A stretch of DNA of 35,188 bases. It comes from Chloroflexota bacterium (lineage in GTDB: Bacteria; Chloroflexota; Limnocylindria; Limnocylindrales; CSP1-4). Position numbers and translations under genes: made by a program. The notes beneath the pieces are model-generated. The model did not search any database, had not been told where the DNA came from, and saw only the letters and a program-made list of their open reading frames with translations. The stretch spans positions 1 to 35,188 of the forward strand of contig JACQEG010000151.1 of assembly GCA_016200665.1 (NCBI GenBank), written 5' to 3'. This document shows positions 30,877 through 35,188 of this stretch, piece by piece (position 1 is the first letter of the stretch; every line of letters begins with the position of its first letter).

Positions 30877-31313
30877 CCGCCAATCCCGCTGTCCGCCGCT
30901 CGATCCTCGTCATCGGCGTCGTGCTGACCCTCGCCGCCGCGGCGGCCACGGTCCAGGCAGCCTCGCTGTGGGTGACCGCCACCGCCTCGCTGTCGACCCC
31001 GCCGATGTCCGTCTCGTCGATCCAGGTGGCGCTCGCCCGCGAGCAGTCCCGCTCCGCCATCCTCCAGGATCAGCTCGCCGCGATGCGCTCCGCCAGCGAC
31101 GACCTGGCCGCGGCGCTTGCGGCCGCCAATGACCAGGTCTCGACCGACCAGCTCACCGCCGATCAGCTCCGCGCCAGCCTGCAGGCGGCCCAGGCCAAGC
31201 TCGCGAAGCTCCAGGCCGCGCTCAAGTCTGCCCCCAGGACCACGACGACCACGACGACGCAGAGCGGTGGCACCGCGCCGACGCAGCCAACGGAGCCGCA
31301 CGACGATGACTGA
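30873..31313 (+). CDS. Membrane-anchored coiled-coil protein
   Basis: 146 residues. One N-terminal membrane helix or signal peptide (10-30), then a long coiled coil (about 50-118: repeated Leu/Ala heptads such as QDQLAAMRSASDDLAAALAA), then a tail with seven Thr in a row and an acidic end. No Cys, no haem or FMN-binding motif. No family recognised. ATGA overlap upstream and an 8-base overlap with the next gene show strict co-translation with the haem membrane protein and ApbE. Confidence 0.8.
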   Translation: MTANPAVRRSILVIGVVLTLAAAAATVQAASLWVTATASLSTPPMSVSSIQVALAREQSRSAILQDQLAAMRSASDDLAAALAAANDQVSTDQLTADQLRASLQAAQAKLAKLQAALKSAPRTTTTTTTQSGGTAPTQPTEPHDDD

Positions 31314-31755
31314 CCCGGCACGGCGCGCGACTCGAGTCGAGCTCCGGCTCCCGCCGCACATCGGGGTCTTCCTCGGCGCGTCGACGGCGGCCTACGCGGT
31401 GACCCTCGCCGGCGTGACCGCGCTCCAGGCCCAGAGCGAGGCCGCGCTGGTCGCCGATCGAGCGCCGGTCGTCGCGGGCGTCGACGCCATCGCCGCTCGG
31501 AACGCGCAGCTCGCGGCGGCGCTGTCGGCGGCCGGGGCCGACTACCAGGCCGCGACGGACGCGTACGTCGCCGACGGCGGGCGCCTGGCCGACCTCGAGC
31601 AGGCGCTCGCGGCCCTGGCGACGAAGGTCGCGACGATCGACGGCGTCAGCCGCAGCCTCCCGACCAGCGTGAACCTCCCGAAGGTTGTTCGACGAGTGAC
31701 CACGTCGACCGCGCCGGCAACGAGCTCCACGACGGGAGCCTCCGGGGTCCCGTGA
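31306..31755 (+). CDS. Second membrane-anchored helical protein, unknown function
   Basis: 149 residues. A basic N-terminus, one membrane helix (about 18-41), a long Ala/Gln/Glu-rich helical segment (42-112), and a Ser/Thr-rich C-terminal tail (131-149) ending in TTGASGVP. Same build as its upstream neighbour, so the pair may be distant paralogues or coil partners. The last residues faintly recall the [S/T]GA[T/S] core of ApbE flavinylation sites, but the usual Asp and following residues are missing. ATG at 31306 lies inside the previous gene (8-base overlap); its stop overlaps the apbE start as GTGA. Confidence 0.8.
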   Translation: MTDPARRATRVELRLPPHIGVFLGASTAAYAVTLAGVTALQAQSEAALVADRAPVVAGVDAIAARNAQLAAALSAAGADYQAATDAYVADGGRLADLEQALAALATKVATIDGVSRSLPTSVNLPKVVRRVTTSTAPATSSTTGASGVP

Positions 31756-32789
31756 TCGCAACCGGCGCAGCGCAGCGCGACGCGTCGGCGCATGCCGCCG
31801 GACAGCCGCCCGCAGTCCACCGGCGCGAGGCCCGGGCCATGGGCTCGCCGCTTCGGCTCCAGGTCCCGCTGTCCATACCGTCGCGGGTGGTCGAGCGCGC
31901 GTGGCGCCAGGCCCTCGACGAGTTCGAGGCGTCCGAGCAGGCGTTGTCCCGCTTCCGCGAGACGAGCGAGATCCACCAGGCCCGAATCGCGGGCGGGCGG
32001 TCGGACACCCCATCGCGACGCCTCGTGGCCGCGATCTCGGCGGCCGATCGGGCGCGGCGCGTGACCGACGGCAGGTTCGAGCCGCGTGTCCTGGGCGACC
32101 TCGAGCGGCTCGGCTCGGCCCCGATCGCGGTCGCCCCGCCGGCGCTCCGCGCCGCGCCGACGGTCGGTCGGCTGGTGCCGACGGTGGGCCGGCTCGTGCG
32201 CCGGGAAGGGCGCACCGGGCCAATCGATCTGCCGGTGCCCATCGACTTCGGCGGCATCGGCAAGGGCCTCGCGCTGCGCTGGGCCGCGCGTCGCCTCGAG
32301 GATGTCCTGGGCGGGTCGGCCTACCTGCTGGAGGCCGGCGGCGACATCGTCGCGGCAGGCTCGCCGGCCCGGCGCGCCGACGATCCGGGCTGGCGGATCG
32401 GCATCGAGGACCCGCGACTGCCGGCGTCGCGCGGCGTCGAGGGCCCGCTCGCCGTCATCGAGCTGCCGGACGGCGGCGGCGCGGTGGCGACGTCCTCCGT
32501 CCGGCGCGCCCGCTGGCAATCCCCCGACGGGCGGGCCGTCCATCACCTCATCGATCCCGCGACCGGCGAGCCGGGTGGCGCCGGCCTGCTGGCAGTGACG
32601 GTTCACGCTCCCGACCCGGCCTGGTCGGAGGTCTGGTCGAAGGCCCTGTTCCTGGAAGGCGCCCGGGGAATCGCGGCCCGCGCGCGATCGCAGGGGCTCG
32701 CCGCCTGGTGGGTCACCGCCGCGGGGATGCTCGAGATGACGGCCGCCGCGCGAGCTCGAACGGTCTGGGTCGCTGGCGAGACGGCCTAG
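31752..32789 (+). CDS. apbE: FAD:protein FMN transferase (ApbE)
   Basis: 345 residues. ApbE features: ARAMGSPLRL near the N-terminus, IDFGGIGKGLALRWA (164-178), YLLEAGGDIVAAG (191-203) and HHLIDPATGEPGGAGL. The enzyme moves FMN from FAD onto a Thr/Ser of a target protein, usually an extracytoplasmic FMN-binding domain in electron-transfer chains. No signal peptide or lipobox is visible, unlike many exported ApbEs. A small internal duplication reads PTVGRLV twice (about 136-149). GTG start inside GTGA. Its TAG stop and that of the convergent DinB gene share one CTAG palindrome at 32786-32789. Confidence 0.93.
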   Translation: MIATGAAQRDASAHAAGQPPAVHRREARAMGSPLRLQVPLSIPSRVVERAWRQALDEFEASEQALSRFRETSEIHQARIAGGRSDTPSRRLVAAISAADRARRVTDGRFEPRVLGDLERLGSAPIAVAPPALRAAPTVGRLVPTVGRLVRREGRTGPIDLPVPIDFGGIGKGLALRWAARRLEDVLGGSAYLLEAGGDIVAAGSPARRADDPGWRIGIEDPRLPASRGVEGPLAVIELPDGGGAVATSSVRRARWQSPDGRAVHHLIDPATGEPGGAGLLAVTVHAPDPAWSEVWSKALFLEGARGIAARARSQGLAAWWVTAAGMLEMTAAARARTVWVAGETA

Positions 32790-33334
32790 CGGGCGGCCTG
32801 GCCGCCGACCTCGACCGGGTGGGCGCCGGGCGGCCAGAGATCGAGCTGCGGCCGGCCATGCATCCCCTGGATGAGCGCGATCTCGCCCGCGTGGTAGGCG
32901 TCGTGGGTGATGCATCGCAGGATCAGTGACCCGCGTGTCAGGTGCTGGCCCGCCGGCGTCGGGAACGCCTCGTCGAGCATCTCCGGCGTCCATCGCCGCA
33001 GGCTCGATTCGACGATCGCCCAGCTCGCGGTCAGCGCGCCCTCGAGCTCTTCGGCGGTCCGGGGCCTGGTGAGGTCGTCCTCCCAGCCTTCCCACGTGCC
33101 GGGCTTGATGAACCCGACCGTCTCGAGGCCCGGCTCACCAAGGAACCCGCACAACCAGTAGACCCGCGTGCCGGCGGTGTGGGCGGCGATCGCCCAGATC
33201 GGCCAGTGCCCGGTGCCGCTCGTGTCGAGCACGGGTGCCGCGAGGGCGAGGTCGGCGTCGGACATCGCGCCGATCGCGTTGGTCAGCAGCTCGTTGTAGC
33301 GGCGCCAGCCGGCGTAGAAAGGCAGGAGGCTCAT
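32786..33334 (-). CDS. DinB-family protein
   Basis: 182 residues, four-helix bundle. The metal-binding triad of the DinB/YfiT fold is present: H52 in WAIAAHTAGTRVYW and H144/H148 in CITHDAYHAGEIALIQGMHG. Members act as thiol-dependent transferases or metal hydrolases (mycothiol- or bacillithiol-dependent in some phyla) and often respond to stress; substrate unknown. The ATG at 33334 has AGGAGG-like GCAGGAGG close upstream. It lies 52 bp after the FabL-like gene on the same strand. Confidence 0.9.
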   Translation of the reverse strand: MSLLPFYAGWRRYNELLTNAIGAMSDADLALAAPVLDTSGTGHWPIWAIAAHTAGTRVYWLCGFLGEPGLETVGFIKPGTWEGWEDDLTRPRTAEELEGALTASWAIVESSLRRWTPEMLDEAFPTPAGQHLTRGSLILRCITHDAYHAGEIALIQGMHGRPQLDLWPPGAHPVEVGGQAAR

Positions 33335-33386
33335 GGGCAGGCGATCCTGGCCGGGCTCGCGATCCGGACGCGGCGGGCGGGCCGGC

Positions 33387-34208
33387 TCATGACCCGGTGA
33401 TGAACTCGCCGCCGTCGACGCTGATGACATCGCCGTTGATGAAGCCGGCACCGGGGCCGGACAGGGCCACGATCGCGTTGGCCACGTCCTGGGGGGTCGT
33501 CATCCGGCCGGTCGGGTTGCGGCGCATCGTGATCTCGATCATCTGCTGCGCCTCGGGGATCTTCCGCAGGGCCGGCGTGTCGGTCACGCCGGCGCGGATC
33601 GCGTTGATCGTGGCGCCGGTGCCGGCCCGGGCCAGCTCCATCGCCAGCTGCCGGACGTGGCTCTCGAGCGCAGCCTTGGCCGACGACACGACGCCATAGC
33701 TGGGGACGACGCGCGTCGAGCCCTCGGAGGTCATGGCGAAGATCCGCGAGCCCTGGCCGAGCATCCCGCGCCGGTACAGGTCCTGGACCCAGTAGACGAG
33801 GCTGTTCGCCATGACGTCCTGGGTCATCTCCATCTTCTTGCGATCGACGCCGTCCTTCGGCTCCTGGGTCAGGAACGGGACGAGGCTGCCGAACGCGAGC
33901 GAGTGCATGACGACGTGGACGAACGGCTCCCGACCGTCGGCCCGCGCGGCCGCGAACCGCTCCCCGAGCTGATCGAGCGCCGCGGCGCGCTTCTCGTCGT
34001 CCGCCGCGTTCATGTTGATGAACAGGACGTCGCGGCCGGCGGCGGCCAGATCGGCCTTGAGCTCCTCGACGTGGGTGAGCGCCGCGCGGAAGTCGAGGTG
34101 GATGCCGCAGATGTTGTCGCCCGCCGCCGCGAGCGCCCGCGACGTGGCCTCGCCCATCCCGGACGAGGCGCCGAGGATCAGCGCCCAGGGCTCTCGCGCG
34201 TTCGACAT
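33387..34208 (-). CDS. Enoyl-ACP-reductase-like short-chain dehydrogenase (FabL type)
   Basis: 273 residues. Rossmann glycine motif LILGASSGMGEA (10-21), VMHSLAFGS, and active site Tyr171-x6-Lys178 in SYGVVSSAKAALES. The Y-x6-K spacing is that of FabI/FabL enoyl reductases, not the Y-x3-K of classical SDRs. The INAIRAGVTDTPALRKIP and ISVDGG segments also match FabL. It probably reduces enoyl-ACP or enoyl-CoA thioesters in fatty acid metabolism. The ATG at 34208 has GGAGGAG four bases upstream. A TAGACT box and an operator-like repeat lie about 70-100 bp upstream. Confidence 0.88.
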   Translation of the reverse strand: MSNAREPWALILGASSGMGEATSRALAAAGDNICGIHLDFRAALTHVEELKADLAAAGRDVLFINMNAADDEKRAAALDQLGERFAAARADGREPFVHVVMHSLAFGSLVPFLTQEPKDGVDRKKMEMTQDVMANSLVYWVQDLYRRGMLGQGSRIFAMTSEGSTRVVPSYGVVSSAKAALESHVRQLAMELARAGTGATINAIRAGVTDTPALRKIPEAQQMIEITMRRNPTGRMTTPQDVANAIVALSGPGAGFINGDVISVDGGEFITGS

Positions 34209-34274
34209 CGATCTCCTCCGAAGCCCGGGCTGTGAGCCCGTCTGCATGCGACGAACGCCTCTCGGGCGGGCCAG

Positions 34275-34280
34275 AGTCTA
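34275..34280 (-). promoter_or_regulatory. -10 box of the FabL-like gene
   Basis: TAGACT on the minus strand, giving a leader of about 60 nt. Its -35 region (17 bases upstream, 34298-34303) falls inside the inverted repeat at 34295-34311. Confidence 0.5.
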
Positions 34281-34294
34281 GCGTCCCTGCCAGA

Positions 34295-34311
34295 TACCAA
34301 GGTCCTTGGTA
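34295..34311. promoter_or_regulatory. Operator candidate 1
   Basis: TACCAAGGTCCTTGGTA, 7-bp perfect arms around GTC, overlapping the -35 region of the FabL-like gene. A second copy of the TACCAA-N5-TTGGT form lies at 34453-34469. Confidence 0.6.
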
Positions 34312-34452
34312 CTCGGCGAGCGCGGGTCACCCGCTGGGTGCCATCCAACCGCGTCGCGGCGCCTCGTCGGGCACGGGCTGAACTCGAATCTCCCGCGAGG
34401 CACGCTCCTGAACGCCACGCAGCGACCGCCGATGGCGCTCGTCCTCGCCTCA

Positions 34453-34469
34453 TACCAACCCTCTTGGTG
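34453..34469. promoter_or_regulatory. Operator candidate 2
   Basis: TACCAA-CCCTC-TTGGTG: same outer sequence and same spacing as the site at 34295, 158 bp away, with an unrelated centre. Placed just after the CoA transferase stop (34502). The 293-bp gap 34209-34501 holds no convincing gene. Confidence 0.5.
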
Positions 34470-34501
34470 AATGGCCGGCCAGCAGAGCCGGCCGCGGCGA
34501 G

Positions 34502-35188
34502 TCATGTGACGCCCTCGGTCGCGAGCCGCTCGATCTCGGCGTCCGAGTAGCCGGCCTCGCGGAGGATCTCGTCGGCATGCTCGCCCGCCAGCGGCGGCGC
34601 GACGCGTACCGCTGACGCCAGGCCCTCGAACCGGATCGGGCTCGCGACCTGGTCGACCGACCCCAGCACAGGGTGTTGGACCGGAACCCGCGAGCCGAGG
34701 GCTCGCGCCTGCGGCGCCTCGAACGCCTCGACGACGTCGAGGATCGGGCCGCACGGGATCCCGACCGCCTCCAGCCGTGCGAGCCACATCGCCGATGTCG
34801 CGCCGGCGAAGGCCGCACCGAGGAGCGAGATGAGCTCCGACCGGTGCTCCACCCGAGCGCCGTTCGTCGCGAACCGCGGGTCGTCCGCGAGCGGCGGCTG
34901 CCCGAGGAGCGTGCACAGCGCAAGCCATTGCTTCTGGCTGCCGACGCCGACCGCGATCTCGCCATCGGCCGCGGCGAACGTCTCGTACGGGACGATGCTC
35001 GGGTGGGCGTTCCCTCGCCGCCGAGGCGACTGCCCGGTCACGAATGCGTTCTGGGCCTGGTTGATCAGGACCGCGAGGCTGCTCTCCAGGAGCGAGACGT
35101 CGATCCGCCGCCCGCCGGCGCCGCGGGCAGCTCCGGCACCGCCGGCGCCGCGGACAGCTCCGGCGCGCTCCCGGCCGAGCAGCGCGGC
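34502..35188 (-). CDS. CoA transferase family III (CaiB/BaiF), 3' part; 5' end outside window
   Basis: 228 residues visible; the frame is open to the window edge, so the N-terminal half with the catalytic Asp is missing. Family segments: RRIDVSLLESSLAVLINQAQNAF, TGQSPRRRGNAHPSIVPYETF, DGEIAVGVGSQKQWLALCTLLG, and WLARLEAVGIPCGPILDVVEAF near the C-terminal domain. Enzymes of this family move CoA between organic acids or act as alpha-methylacyl-CoA racemases; substrate unclear. A 27-bp in-frame tandem duplication sits in the loop before RRIDVS. Same strand as the FabL-like and DinB genes, 293 bp apart. Confidence 0.9.
   Translation of the reverse strand, partial: AALLGRERAGAVRGAGGAGAARGAGGRRIDVSLLESSLAVLINQAQNAFVTGQSPRRRGNAHPSIVPYETFAAADGEIAVGVGSQKQWLALCTLLGQPPLADDPRFATNGARVEHRSELISLLGAAFAGATSAMWLARLEAVGIPCGPILDVVEAFEAPQARALGSRVPVQHPVLGSVDQVASPIRFEGLASAVRVAPPLAGEHADEILREAGYSDAEIERLATEGVT
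35113..35166. repeat. 27-bp tandem duplication inside the CoA transferase gene
   Basis: Two adjacent 27-bp units (35113-35139 and 35140-35166) differ at two positions. Each adds nine residues rich in Gly, Ala and Arg to one loop and keeps the frame. Confidence 0.8.

Noticed and set aside
31230-31262. Trinucleotide ACG/ACC run as a microsatellite
   Set aside because: It encodes the Thr tract in the tail of the coiled-coil protein and is short and imperfect, so no separate repeat is called.
31720-31752. TTGAS at the end of the second helical protein as an ApbE flavinylation site
   Set aside because: Known sites have a preceding Asp and a following Thr/Ser-containing context within an FMN-binding fold. 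Only the short core is similar and the tail is low-complexity, so I keep it as a remark, not a feature.
34338-34550. A 70-codon plus-strand frame in the gap before the CoA transferase
   Set aside because: No ribosome site, atypical composition, and it runs antisense into the CoA transferase; the region is better read as regulatory.
1-35188. CRISPR array, insertion sequence, integrase or prophage genes
   Set aside because: No regularly spaced repeats, no transposase or recombinase motifs, and no terminal inverted repeats with target duplications were seen.

Overview
The window is a very GC-rich (roughly 70% by eye), densely packed bacterial chromosome segment with 36 protein-coding genes, two of them cut by the window edges. 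I see no rRNA, tRNA, CRISPR array, insertion sequence or phage gene. The gene mix is a VKOR/DsbA oxidative-folding pair, a Chloroflexota-type NirK with a fused cupredoxin, KamA, an excalibur-tailed HNH protein and an ECF sigma factor with a giant membrane partner. With frequent GTG starts and start codons placed directly behind -10 elements, this fits a free-living Chloroflexota of the Limnocylindria type best. A high-GC actinobacterium is the main alternative. The taxonomic call is inference.

Layout. 1-4666 (+): tail of a HAD phosphatase, then a 1382-residue GAF/GGDEF/EAL cyclic-di-GMP protein. 4606-8820 (-): a DUF59 / cobalamin adenosyltransferase / Bax-inhibitor-1 operon and an OmpR-type two-component system with a small membrane protein. 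8945-10173: a DUF433 protein coupled to an unknown helical protein, facing a small membrane protein across a 45-bp double promoter. 10187-14552 (-): folate genes pabB-pabC plus a coupled unknown, and an unknown gene coupled to a polytopic membrane protein. 14627-16198 (-): lysine 2,3-aminomutase. 16350-18809 (+): methyltransferase, secreted HNH protein, histidine phosphatase. 18869-22677: a small membrane protein divergent from an MMPL transporter fused in frame to a lipoprotein-like CrtC/AttH domain. 22766-25252 (+): Rrf2 regulator, copper nitrite reductase, glycine-zipper protein. 25574-26890 (-): DsbA-like protein and VKOR. 27133-29963 (+): ECF sigma factor and a 763-residue anti-sigma-like membrane protein. 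30094-32789 (+): ferric-reductase-like haem membrane protein, two membrane-anchored helical proteins and ApbE. 32786-35188 (-): DinB, FabL-like reductase and a CoA transferase fragment.

How the genes work together. Tight coupling is the rule: six stop/start junctions are GTGA overlaps and two are ATGA. Several first genes lack a Shine-Dalgarno and carry a TANNNT box 6-10 nt before the start codon, which predicts leaderless mRNAs. Two neighbourhoods look like candidate undescribed systems. One is DsbA-VKOR divergent from a sigma factor whose membrane partner carries two copies of an eight-cysteine module. The other is an overlapping operon of haem membrane protein, two coiled-coil membrane proteins and ApbE, with no recognisable FMN-binding domain in it.
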